A stretch of DNA of 64,000 nucleotides from assembly GCF_027622945.1 (NCBI RefSeq), contig NZ_JAPZVQ010000001.1, positions 411,183-475,182 on the forward strand, read 5' to 3'. The notes under the pieces were generated by a model, which was not told where the DNA came from, did not search any database, and saw only the letters and a program-made list of their open reading frames with translations. This DNA is from Glycomyces lechevalierae. Its GTDB lineage: Bacteria; Actinomycetota; Actinomycetes; Mycobacteriales; Micromonosporaceae. How positions within the stretch are numbered: the stretch's first letter is position 1; the number at the start of each line of letters is the position of its first letter. Made by a program: the position numbers and the translations under genes. This document shows, piece by piece, positions 17,198-26,149 of this stretch.

Positions 17198-18286
17198 ATG
17201 ACCACGGAACTCATGCGAACGCAACGGCGCCAGCGGAACTGGCACCACTGGATCGGCTACGCGGCCGCCGCCTTCTCGCTCCTGTACGGTGCGCTCGGAC
17301 TCTTCTGGGCCCTCGGCGGCGCGGGCTTCCCGTTCGGCGTCGGCGACGAAGAACTCATGGCCGAGCCCGACTTCGCCTTCAAGGTCTCACTGCTGGCCCA
17401 CGCGACCCCGGCCGTCGCGGGCCCGATCATCGCCGCACTGAGCGCGCTCGGCGCGGCGGCGGGCGCCCTCATGGCCCGCGCCTACCGCGCGGGGATCGCC
17501 CGGTGGCTCCTCCCGGCCTTCGCCTGGACGACGGCCGTCGGCCTGGCGGTCGTCGTCCAGGACTACCGGACCCTCGTGGTCGTCGCGTACACGCCGGTCT
17601 TCCTCATCGCCAAGACGTTCTTCGGATGGCCCGAGAACGCCGGGTTCGGCGACCTCTACCACCCCGAACGCCTGAACCTGCTGCTGCTCCTGCTCGCCGG
17701 AATCGTCTGGGGCCTCACCGCGACCGCCTACCGCCGCAAGACGACCGGCGCCTGCGGCGACTGCGGCCGCACCGAGGACGAGCGCCCCTCGGCGCTCCAG
17801 CGCTGGGCCCGCCCGGCCACGTGGACGGCCTTCGCGATCCCGTTCGTCTACGCCGTCACCCGCTGGGCCTGGGCGCTCGGACTGAGCCTCGGCATCGACC
17901 CCGAGTTCTACGCCGAGGGCAAGGAAGAAGGGCTATGGCTGGCCGGGGCGGCGCTGGCGACGCTGGGCGGGATCGGGGCGGTGCTCACGCTGGGGCTGAT
18001 CCAGCGGTGGGGCGAAGTCTTCCCCAGGTGGATGATCGGCCTGCGCGGCAAGCGGGTCCCGCCGATGCTCGCGGTCGTCCCCGCGACGCTGGTCTCGGTC
18101 CTGGTCGCCTCGGCGGGCGGGATGTACATCCGGGTGGTGCTGGCGCGAGGCGGCGTGACGGCCGAGACCTGGCCGCTGGAGCTGCCGGAGACGCTGTGGG
18201 TGGTGTGGGGCGCGGCCCTGTTCGTCGCGGCGATGGCCTACCACCAACGCAGGCAAGGCGAATGCCGGACCTGCGGCAGCGTCTGA
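17198..18286 (+). CDS. Polytopic membrane protein of unknown function with CxxC motifs
   Basis: The 362-residue protein has about eight hydrophobic segments. Two short cytoplasmic or loop segments carry CxxC pairs: CGDCGRTED near residue 187 after the fourth or fifth segment, and CRTCGSV at the C-terminus. The paired cysteines suggest metal binding or a redox-sensitive pair. No family is recognised with confidence. It stands alone between the convergent MazG-like gene and the divergent VOC gene. Confidence 0.7.
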   Translation: MTTELMRTQRRQRNWHHWIGYAAAAFSLLYGALGLFWALGGAGFPFGVGDEELMAEPDFAFKVSLLAHATPAVAGPIIAALSALGAAAGALMARAYRAGIARWLLPAFAWTTAVGLAVVVQDYRTLVVVAYTPVFLIAKTFFGWPENAGFGDLYHPERLNLLLLLLAGIVWGLTATAYRRKTTGACGDCGRTEDERPSALQRWARPATWTAFAIPFVYAVTRWAWALGLSLGIDPEFYAEGKEEGLWLAGAALATLGGIGAVLTLGLIQRWGEVFPRWMIGLRGKRVPPMLAVVPATLVSVLVASAGGMYIRVVLARGGVTAETWPLELPETLWVVWGAALFVAAMAYHQRRQGECRTCGSV

Positions 18287-18339
18287 GCGCAGGGAGCCGG
18301 AGCAGGCCCGAGTCGATCCGACTCGGACCGCTCTTGCGC

Positions 18340-18690
18340 TTACGCCGCTTCGGTCTTCGCGGCGATTCGAGCCACGATCCGAGTCTCCATCTGGGCCATG
18401 GTGTTCGCGAACGCCGACTCGAGGTCGACGCCGTAGCGGTCGGCGAGCATCAGCACCGACCATAGGCAGTCGGCGAGCTCGTGCTCGAGCGCTGCCCGCC
18501 CGCCGGGGTAGGAGCGGATGCCCTCGGCGACCTGGACTTGCCGCATGAGATCGCCTACGTCGCCGACGAACCCGAGCGCGATGTCCAGGCCCGACCAGGG
18601 CCGCTGGCCGTCCGCCTCGTTGAGCTGGTCGAAGAGGTCCGCAAGCCGATTCGCCTGAGCCGTTGCTTCAGTTATGTCCATGGCGCTCAT
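18340..18690 (-). CDS. MazG-like nucleotide pyrophosphohydrolase domain protein
   Basis: A 116-residue, mostly helical protein. The two acidic helices of the all-alpha NTP pyrophosphatase fold are visible: GFVGDVGDLMRQVQ (equivalent to the EExxE helix, here with some acids replaced) and LEHELADCLWSVLMLADRYG (the ExxD helix), followed by DLESAFANTM. Such proteins hydrolyse non-canonical or excess NTPs. The partly altered first acidic motif leaves activity uncertain. The start may be 18690 or the nearby ATG at 18681. Confidence 0.72.
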   Translation of the reverse strand: MSAMDITEATAQANRLADLFDQLNEADGQRPWSGLDIALGFVGDVGDLMRQVQVAEGIRSYPGGRAALEHELADCLWSVLMLADRYGVDLESAFANTMAQMETRIVARIAAKTEAA

Positions 18691-18726
18691 TCTGCCAAGC
18701 GGGCCCAGGTAGGACCCTCGGCGCTG

Positions 18727-19728
18727 TCAGAGGCCGGCGAGGTCGGCGAGGCGGCGTTGGGAGTCGAAGAGGGCCCTGCGGTCGTAGGACGAGGTGCCGA
18801 TGAGGAGTTCGTCCGCGCCGGTGGCCTCGACGAGGTCGGCCAGACGCGGGGCCACCTCGTCCGCAGTGCCGTAGATCGCGCCCGTGAGCCCTTGTTCGAG
18901 GTGCTTGGATTCGCGGCTGGTCTTCGCGGCCGCCCTGATCTCGGCCGGGGGCCGCAGGGGGCGGAATTCGCCTCTGGTGCGGGACAACGCCGTCGACCAG
19001 AATTCGGGGAGCAGCAGGTCCTCGGCCGCTTCGCGGGTCTCGGCGACCGCGACGGTCTGGGCCACGACGACGTACGGTTCGGACCGCCACGCCGAAGGCC
19101 GGAAGTCGCGCCGGTAGTCGTCGATCTTGGCGCGTGTCGCCTTGAGCCCCTTGGACGGGGCGATGACCAGGCCGACGCCGTGCTTGGCGGCGTACTCGCC
19201 GCCGGAGCCGACCGCCAGGACGAACGGCTCGGGCCGCAGGCCTTCGCCGGGCCGCGCGTGCACGCCGGGGTGGGTCCGCTGCTCGCCGGTGAAGTAGCCG
19301 AGGAGTTCGGTCAGGAGCGCGTCGAAGTCGTCGGCCTCGTCCAGGTCGTGGCCCAGCGCTTCCCGGACGGCCGGGACGAACCCGAGGGTGCGCCCCAGGC
19401 CCATGTCGATGCGGCCTTCGAACAGCGACTCCAGGACCCCGAACTGCTCGGCGACCACGAGCGGCCGGTGGTTGGGGAGCATCACGCCCCCCGTGCCGAC
19501 CCTGATCCGCGAGGTCGCCGCCGCGACCGCCGCCGCCAGGACGGTGGGCGCCGAACCGGCGATGCCGGGCACGCTGTGGTGCTCGGCCACCCAGTAGCGG
19601 TGGAAGCCCAGGTCCTCGGCCTGCTTGGCGTTGCCCACGACGTCACGCAGCGTCTCGGCCGGCGTCTCGCCCTCGGCGATGACGGCGCGGTCGAGCAGCG
19701 AGAGCCGGAGGCGGTGCGGAGTCCTCAT
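18727..19728 (-). CDS. LLM-class flavin-dependent oxidoreductase (MsnO8 subgroup)
   Basis: The 333-residue protein shows the luciferase-like TIM barrel: LSLLDRAVIAEGETPAETL, HRYWVAEHHSVPGIAGSAP, GTGGVMLPNHRPLVVAEQFG and GRIDMGLGRT. These are the usual segments of the single-subunit LLM family (F420- or FMN-dependent), and the wording of the motifs fits the MsnO8 subgroup. The substrate is unknown. It is transcribed in the same direction as fumC, which lies upstream with a gap of about 60 bp. Confidence 0.82.
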   Translation of the reverse strand: MRTPHRLRLSLLDRAVIAEGETPAETLRDVVGNAKQAEDLGFHRYWVAEHHSVPGIAGSAPTVLAAAVAAATSRIRVGTGGVMLPNHRPLVVAEQFGVLESLFEGRIDMGLGRTLGFVPAVREALGHDLDEADDFDALLTELLGYFTGEQRTHPGVHARPGEGLRPEPFVLAVGSGGEYAAKHGVGLVIAPSKGLKATRAKIDDYRRDFRPSAWRSEPYVVVAQTVAVAETREAAEDLLLPEFWSTALSRTRGEFRPLRPPAEIRAAAKTSRESKHLEQGLTGAIYGTADEVAPRLADLVEATGADELLIGTSSYDRRALFDSQRRLADLAGL

Positions 19729-19789
19729 ATGCCGCGCAACGCCCGCGCGGCCGCGGATGTTTCACGATCCGCGCCGATCGTGCCCGGTC

Positions 19790-21256
<1,467 letters not shown>

Positions 21257-21392
21257 CGTGGGGGCCTCCCGCTCTCGATCCCGTTTCGCCCCAGGATTCC
21301 ACGATTCCGGCGGCACCGCTAAGACTCCAGGTTCGGTGGACGCTGGCGGCCGGGCGGGCCATGCTTGGCGGGAGGCAGAAGGAGGCAGGGAC

Positions 21393-21689
21393 GTGGACGT
21401 GACCGACGCACCGGACCGGAGCCGCTACGAGGTCCACCGGGACGGGGTGCTCATCGGCTTCGCCGATTACGTGCGCCGCGAGGGGATCATCACCTTCACC
21501 CACACCGAGGTGTTCCACGCGGCGAAGGGCACTGGCGCGGCCTCGGTGCTGGCGCGGCACTCGCTGGACGAGGCGCGGGCGCGCGGCGAGCGGGTGCGGC
21601 CGCTCTGCCCGTTCTACGCGGGCTGGATCGAGCGGCACCCCGAGTACCAGGATCTGGTCGTCGAGGGCCGTTCGCTCAAGCACCCCTGA
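21393..21689 (+). CDS. YjdJ/COG2388-type small GNAT acetyltransferase
   Basis: The 98-residue protein matches the short GNAT-like family: RYEVHRDGVLIGFADY, ITFTHTEVFHAAKGTGAASVL (acetyl-CoA loop) and RVRPLCPFYAGWIERHPEY, ending LVVEG. It starts at a GTG at 21393 with GGAGG seven bases upstream; a second in-frame GTG lies at 21399. The substrate is not known for most members. Confidence 0.85.
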   Translation: MDVTDAPDRSRYEVHRDGVLIGFADYVRREGIITFTHTEVFHAAKGTGAASVLARHSLDEARARGERVRPLCPFYAGWIERHPEYQDLVVEGRSLKHP

Positions 21690-21786
21690 GCGCCGGGATC
21701 AGACTCGCTCCCGGTCGTCCATAGTGGTCTGATTGTGCCCGGATGGCACTTCCGGGCCCTCGCCTCGTGAGGACCCGAGTCCGCGG

Positions 21787-21804
21787 CACATGATAGATGA
21801 TGTG
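21787..21804. promoter_or_regulatory. Candidate MarR operator
   Basis: CACATGATAGATGATGTG has 5-bp inverted ends (CACAT/ATGTG) and lies 28-45 bp before the MarR gene start, in the likely promoter. MarR proteins usually bind 16-20 bp dyads of this size and repress themselves. Confidence 0.45.
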
Positions 21805-21831
21805 TCAAGGACCAGGTAGGATGAAGGCATC

Positions 21832-22299
21832 ATGAACGACGAGACCCAGTGGCTGAGCCCGCGCGAGCAGCGTTCCTGGCGCGCCTTCATCCGGCTGAAC
21901 CAGAAGCTCACCGCCCGCCTCGGCAGCGAGCTGCAATCGAACGCGAAGCTTTCCGGCCCCGACTTCGCGATCCTCGTGGCCCTCACCGACGAGCCCGCCG
22001 GCCGCCTGCGCTTCCAGGAGCTGGCCAAGGCCATCGAGTTCGAGCAGAGCCGCCTCTCGCACCAGATCGGCCGCATGATCAAGCGCGGCCTCGTCGCCCG
22101 CGAGGAGTGCGCCGAGGACGGCCGCGGCGCCTTCGTCACGATCACCGCCCAGGGCCGCGAGACGATCGAGGCGGCCGCCCCCAAGCACGTGGCCGCCGTC
22201 CGCCGCCTCGTCCTCGACGCGGTCTCCCCCGAGGAGTTCGACACCCTCGGCGACCTCGCCGAGCGCATCATCAAGCACCTCGACGAGACCGCCCCTTAA
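21832..22299 (+). CDS. MarR-family regulator
   Basis: The 155-residue protein shows the MarR winged-helix plan: N-terminal helix, LSGPDFAILVALTDEP, RLRFQELAKAIEFEQSRLSHQ (recognition helix) and the wing MIKRGLVAREECAEDGRGAFV. It starts at an ATG preceded by GTAGGATGAAGGC. It ends four bases before the stop of the convergent SDR gene. No obvious target apart from itself is nearby on its own strand. Confidence 0.9.
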   Translation: MNDETQWLSPREQRSWRAFIRLNQKLTARLGSELQSNAKLSGPDFAILVALTDEPAGRLRFQELAKAIEFEQSRLSHQIGRMIKRGLVAREECAEDGRGAFVTITAQGRETIEAAAPKHVAAVRRLVLDAVSPEEFDTLGDLAERIIKHLDETAP

Positions 22300-22303
22300 G
22301 CCG

Positions 22304-23233
22304 CTACGCCGCCGCGAGGGCGAACTTCACTCCGGTCAGCTCCTCCGAGAGTGTCCAGAGCCGGGCCGCGAGGGCCGGGTCCTTCGCTTCGGGGATCGTG
22401 TCCACGACGACCGGCGGGCCCTTGCGCTCGCGCTTCCCGGCGGGGCCGTAGTACTCGCCGCTCTGGGCGTTCGGGTCCGTGGCCGCGCGGAGCTGCGGCA
22501 GCGCGCCGTCCGCCTGCGACTGGGTCACGAACGGCATGATCAGGTTCGTGACGAGCCGCAGCGGGGCGTTCATGCCGTTCGCCACGAGCCGGGTCGCGGA
22601 GAAGCCCGGGTGCGCCAGCAGACTCCGGACCGGGCTGCCGGCCGCGCGGAGGCGCCGGTCGAGCTCGATGCCGAAGAGCGCGTTGGCGAACTTCGACTGG
22701 GAGTAGAAGTAGACCGCTCGGTAGTTCTTGGCGCCGTCCAGGTCGTCGAAATAGATCTTCCCTGTCCGGTGGGCCAGCGAGGAGACGGTGACGACGCGCG
22801 GGTCGCGCCCGGCCTCGAGCAGGCCCAGGAGCCGCCCGGTGAGGGCGAAGTGCCCGAGGTGGTTCGTGGCGAACTGGCGCTCGTGGCCCTGCGGGCTCAG
22901 CGAGCGCGGCGGGGCCATGACGCCGGCATTGTTGATCAGCAGGTCGAGCCGGTCGCGGTCGGCGATGAGCCGGTCCGCGAACTCGGTCACCGAGTCGAGG
23001 TCCTCCAGATCCAGCGTCCGCAGCTCCAGACCGGCGCGCGGGAAGCCGGCCTTGATGTCCTCTATCGCCTTGCGGCCCTTGGCCTCCGAGCGGGAGGTCA
23101 TGATCACGTGCGCGCCCTTCCCGGCCAGCGCGCGGGCGGTCTCGATGCCGAGGCCGCTGTTGGCGCCGGTGACGACGACGGTGCGGCCGGTCTGGTCAGG
23201 GATGTCGGCGACGGTCCACTGCCTGCTGCTCAT
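22304..23233 (-). CDS. SDR-family oxidoreductase
   Basis: The 309-residue enzyme has the classical short-chain dehydrogenase motifs: VVVTGANSGLGIETARAL (NAD(P) binding), LDLLINNAGVMAPP and a YFYSQSKFAN active site in which Y and K of YxxxK are present, with VTVSSLAH carrying the serine. The sequence resembles retinol dehydrogenase-like or protochlorophyllide reductase-like SDRs of actinobacteria, mostly of unknown substrate. It is divergent from a TetR gene with a long dyad between them, so that TetR is its likely repressor. Confidence 0.88.
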   Translation of the reverse strand: MSSRQWTVADIPDQTGRTVVVTGANSGLGIETARALAGKGAHVIMTSRSEAKGRKAIEDIKAGFPRAGLELRTLDLEDLDSVTEFADRLIADRDRLDLLINNAGVMAPPRSLSPQGHERQFATNHLGHFALTGRLLGLLEAGRDPRVVTVSSLAHRTGKIYFDDLDGAKNYRAVYFYSQSKFANALFGIELDRRLRAAGSPVRSLLAHPGFSATRLVANGMNAPLRLVTNLIMPFVTQSQADGALPQLRAATDPNAQSGEYYGPAGKRERKGPPVVVDTIPEAKDPALAARLWTLSEELTGVKFALAAA

Positions 23234-23283
23234 CGGTGTCTCCTGTTCCGCGCCGGGCCGAGGGGCCCGTCCGCGAGATAAGC

Positions 23284-23320
23284 TGAATTCCGGTTCACCT
23301 TCATCATGAACCATGATTCA
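23284..23320. promoter_or_regulatory. 37-bp dyad operator between SDR and TetR genes
   Basis: The two half-sites are TGAAT-tcc-GGTTCA (23284-23297) and TGAACC-atg-ATTCA (23307-23320), perfectly inverted around a 9-base centre. It lies 51 bp upstream of the SDR start and about 75 bp upstream of the tetR start, in an AT-rich pocket. A dyad of this size fits a TetR dimer pair controlling both genes. Confidence 0.65.
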
Positions 23321-23394
23321 GGTTATTGCAAACTTCTCGGCGCGCGTCTCGGGCCGCGATGCCATACGATGCGGTCCGAACGAGAGGAGACGGG

Positions 23395-23979
23395 ATGTAT
23401 GCGGAACGCCCCCTGCGCGCCGACGCCGCGCGCAACCGCTCCAAGATCCTTGAGGCCGCGGACCGGCAGATCATCGCCCACGGCCCCGAGGTCCGCATGG
23501 AGGCCATCGCCGAGGAGGCCGGGGTCGCCGTCGGCACCCTCTACCGCCACTTCCCCACCAAGGACGCCCTGGTCGCGGCGGTCGTCGAAGCGCACGTCGA
23601 GTGGATCATGACCGAGGTCGAGGCCACGGCCGACCGCATGGAGGCCGGCGCGGACGCCCTGCACGAGTTCCGGCACTTCCTCCTCAGCACCGTCGAGCTC
23701 GGCGCCAGCGACCAGGCCGCCAAAGCAGCCGCGCGGGCACTCGGCGCGCAGTACGACATCGCCCGCCCCATCGAGCGCGGCACGGCCGCCATGGAGCGGA
23801 TCATCAAGGCGGGCAAACGGTCCGGCGCTTTGCGGGACGATCTGAACGTCGAGGACTTCTTCCTGCTCTTCGCCACCGTCCCGGTCGACCAGCCGCCCAA
23901 GGCCCGCGAACGCTGGCTGGAGCTGTTCCTCAACGGCGTCGCCGCCGTTCCCGCCAAGGCGCCGAGCGACGCCGGCTGA
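23395..23979 (+). CDS. TetR-family repressor
   Basis: The 194-residue protein has the TetR helix-turn-helix (NRSKILEAADRQIIA, then AIAEEAGVAVGTLYRHFPTK) and a C-terminal ligand domain of the SACE_7040/TetR_C type (RAFPVDQPPKARERWLELFL region). AGGAG sits six bases before the ATG at 23395. The divergent SDR gene and the intervening dyad make a repressor-target pair likely. Confidence 0.88.
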   Translation: MYAERPLRADAARNRSKILEAADRQIIAHGPEVRMEAIAEEAGVAVGTLYRHFPTKDALVAAVVEAHVEWIMTEVEATADRMEAGADALHEFRHFLLSTVELGASDQAAKAAARALGAQYDIARPIERGTAAMERIIKAGKRSGALRDDLNVEDFFLLFATVPVDQPPKARERWLELFLNGVAAVPAKAPSDAG

Positions 23980-24075
23980 CCGAGGCGGCATGCCTCGTTG
24001 CCGATATATATTCCTTCGCCACGAGCGTGAGCGCGGAGCGGGCCCGGCGCCCGCCGCCCGCGCTAAGGTGACCGC

Positions 24076-25128
24076 GTGAGCAATCTCGAGGTCCGCCCCG
24101 CGGAAGCGCCCTGCCGGTCCTCCGACCCCGCAGGGCCGGAGTCCACACTCCTCGAGGCGCGGGACGTGCCGCTCGGCGGCGTCCGCGCGATGCACGTCAG
24201 CCGCACCCTGCCGCAGCGCGAGATCCCCACGGTCGGCGCCTGGTGCTTCCTCGACCAGTTCGGGCCCGAGCACACCGACATGCAGGTCCTCCCCCACCCG
24301 CACTCCGGCCTCCAGACCGTCACCTGGCCGATCCGGGGCGAGATCCGCCACCGCGACAGCCTCGGCTCGGACGTCGTGCTGCGGCCCGGCCAGCTCAACC
24401 TCATGACGAGCGGCCCCGGCATCGCGCACTCCGAGTTCTCCCTGGGCGAGGCGCCGCTCATCGAGGGCCTGCAGTTGTGGGTCGCTCTCCCCGACGGCGG
24501 CAACGGCATCACCCCGTCCTTCGAGCAGCACGTCAAGCTCCCGGAGTTCGCGATCGAAGGCGCGCAAGGCATCGTGGCCCTCGGCGAGCTGGCCGGCGCG
24601 GCCTCGCCCGCGACCGTCTTCACGCCGATCGTCGGCGCCCAGATCACGATCGCGCCCGGCGCGTCCCCGGTCCTGCCGCTGCGCCCCGACTTCGAGCACG
24701 CGGTCCTCGTCCTCGCCGGAGCACTCCGTGTGGACGGCACGCCCCACGAGCGCGGCCCGCTCCTGTACCTCGGCACCGGCCGCGACGAACTCCCGCTGGC
24801 CTCGGAGGAGGGCGCCACGGTGTTCCTCCTCGGCGGCGAGCCGTTCGCCGAGGAGCTGGTCATGTGGTGGAATTTCGTCGGCCGCTCCCATGAGGACATC
24901 GTCGCCGCGCGCGACGCCTGGGAGGCCCCGGACCAGACCCGCTTCGGACACGTCGAAGGCCATGACGGCCGGCGCATCCCCGCGCCCCCGCTCCCGGGAG
25001 GCCGGCTCCGGCCCCGCGGCCGCCGCCCGATCGCGTTATCCGACGGCCGAACGCCTCTGGCGGTCCTTGCCGCGGCAAGGACCGCCAGAGGCGTTCGGTG
25101 CGGTTCTAGACCACAGTGGTCTGGGTGA
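24076..25128 (+). CDS. Pirin-family protein with an unusual C-terminal read-through
   Basis: The first 310 or so residues are a normal bicupin pirin: GAWCFLDQFGPEHTDMQVLPHPHSGLQTVTW carries the metal-binding histidines, MTSGPGIAHSEFS supplies another histidine and E, and the second cupin ends EELVMWWNFVGRSHEDI. Pirins are iron-binding proteins that act as quercetinases or regulators. Actinobacterial pirins normally end soon after RRIPAPPLPGG. Here no stop follows, so the frame runs through the 52-bp palindromic terminator and 23 bp into the convergent gene before a TGA. About 35 odd residues are added. Either a stop codon was lost or a base is wrong in the sequence. Confidence 0.82.
   Translation: MSNLEVRPAEAPCRSSDPAGPESTLLEARDVPLGGVRAMHVSRTLPQREIPTVGAWCFLDQFGPEHTDMQVLPHPHSGLQTVTWPIRGEIRHRDSLGSDVVLRPGQLNLMTSGPGIAHSEFSLGEAPLIEGLQLWVALPDGGNGITPSFEQHVKLPEFAIEGAQGIVALGELAGAASPATVFTPIVGAQITIAPGASPVLPLRPDFEHAVLVLAGALRVDGTPHERGPLLYLGTGRDELPLASEEGATVFLLGGEPFAEELVMWWNFVGRSHEDIVAARDAWEAPDQTRFGHVEGHDGRRIPAPPLPGGRLRPRGRRPIALSDGRTPLAVLAAARTARGVRCGSRPQWSG
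25047..25098. terminator. 52-bp perfect palindrome, bidirectional terminator
   Basis: The two 26-base halves (from CCGAACGCCTCTGGCGGTCC to its exact complement ending at 25098) meet without a spacer at 25072/25073. It lies between the pirin gene and the convergent small secreted gene and is the strongest hairpin in the window. Confidence 0.85.
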
Positions 25129-25522
25129 ACCCGGACCACCATTGGCCGTCGTCGTAGTACTCGAGGTACCAGGCGATCTCGTGGCCGTCGGTCCAGTCCT
25201 TGTTGCACATGGTCCAGACCTTGGAGGAGCCGAGGTTGTCGGTGCAGGTGCCGTGGCGCGAGCCGTCGAGATCCCACCAATGGACGTGGACCCAGGCTCC
25301 CTCGTTGGTGTTGTCCCTGATCCAGATGTCGTCGCCGTTCCTCTGGATGCAGGCTGCGGCGGCGGGGGCGCTCCAGCACTCTCTCGAGCTGTCGGCGTAC
25401 CAGTCGACGTCCTTCACATAGTTGATCTCGAGCTCGGCGGCGGCGGCCGGGGTGGCGAGGCCGAGCATGCCGAACAGGGGGATGGCGAACGCGGCGAGGA
25501 GTGCCGCAATGCGGTTGCGCAT
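25106..25522 (-). CDS. Small secreted cysteine-containing protein, tandem paralogue B
   Basis: The 138-residue protein has a Sec signal peptide (MRNRIAALLAAFAIPLFGML, cut near AAAAE) and a mature part of about 105 residues. It contains CIQRNGDDIWIRD, GTCTDNLGSSKVWTMCNKDW and TDGHEIAW. Four mature cysteines suggest two disulfides. It is a clear paralogue of the gene just upstream (25557-26006): the core GDDIW(I/V)RD, C(T/I)D and CNKDWTDGH are shared. No known family is recognised. The two genes are 34 bp apart and probably one transcript. Confidence 0.82.
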   Translation of the reverse strand: MRNRIAALLAAFAIPLFGMLGLATPAAAAELEINYVKDVDWYADSSRECWSAPAAAACIQRNGDDIWIRDNTNEGAWVHVHWWDLDGSRHGTCTDNLGSSKVWTMCNKDWTDGHEIAWYLEYYDDGQWWSGFTQTTVV

Positions 25523-25556
25523 CAGAAGGTTCCCTCTCGTAGTCGTCGTGGTGCCG

Positions 25557-26006
25557 TCAGATCTTGGTCTTGAAGGTCTCGGCCTCGTACTGCCAGCCGT
25601 TGGCCGTGTCGTACATGAAGGACCAGGAGATGGTGTGGCCGTCGGTCCAGTCCTTGTTGCACCTGACCCAGGCCTTGTCGACGCCGAGGGCGTCGATGCA
25701 CATGCCCTCGCGGCCCGAGGCCGAGTCGGACCACCAGACCGCCACGCCGTAGCCGTCCCTGTTCTGGTCCCGCACCCAGATGTCGTCGCCGTTGGGCTGG
25801 ATGCAGGCGTCGCCGTCGATGTACCAGGCGCCGCGGTCGTCCCAGGCGCAGTCCGTCGAGAGGCTGTCGCTCCAGTCCGCGTCGACCGCGTAGTCCGTCT
25901 CGAACGCGGCCGCCGAGACCTCCGCCGAGGCCGGCGAGACGACCGCCGCGACGAGCCCGAAGGCCATCGCGAGCGTCGCCAGAACTGCTGCAATGCGTTT
26001 GATCAT
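25557..26006 (-). CDS. Small secreted cysteine-containing protein, tandem paralogue A
   Basis: The 149-residue protein starts at the ATG at 26006 with AGGAGCACAG directly before it. A Sec signal peptide (MIKRIAAVLATLAMAFGLVA, cut near PASAE) is followed by a mature part with TDCAWDD, CIQPNGDDIWVRDQNRDG, GMCIDALGVDKAWVRCNKDW and TDGHTISW. Four cysteines align with those in the downstream paralogue. Tryptophan- and aspartate-rich repeats suggest a small beta-sheet fold, perhaps ligand- or calcium-binding. Function unknown. It is the first gene of the tandem pair and follows, in the same direction, a SARP regulator whose start is almost 3 kb away. Confidence 0.82.
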   Translation of the reverse strand: MIKRIAAVLATLAMAFGLVAAVVSPASAEVSAAAFETDYAVDADWSDSLSTDCAWDDRGAWYIDGDACIQPNGDDIWVRDQNRDGYGVAVWWSDSASGREGMCIDALGVDKAWVRCNKDWTDGHTISWSFMYDTANGWQYEAETFKTKI

Positions 26007-26149
26007 CTGTGCTCCTAGAGGTTGGGGCACTCCCCCGGTGAGGTTGGGGCTGAGTGTCCGCCCAGTCTCGGTCCGGCTCCTTAACGCGGGTTTGACCGTC
26101 GATTAATCGGCTGGTGGCGGGGCCGATGCGACTTGAGCGGACACCGTCC

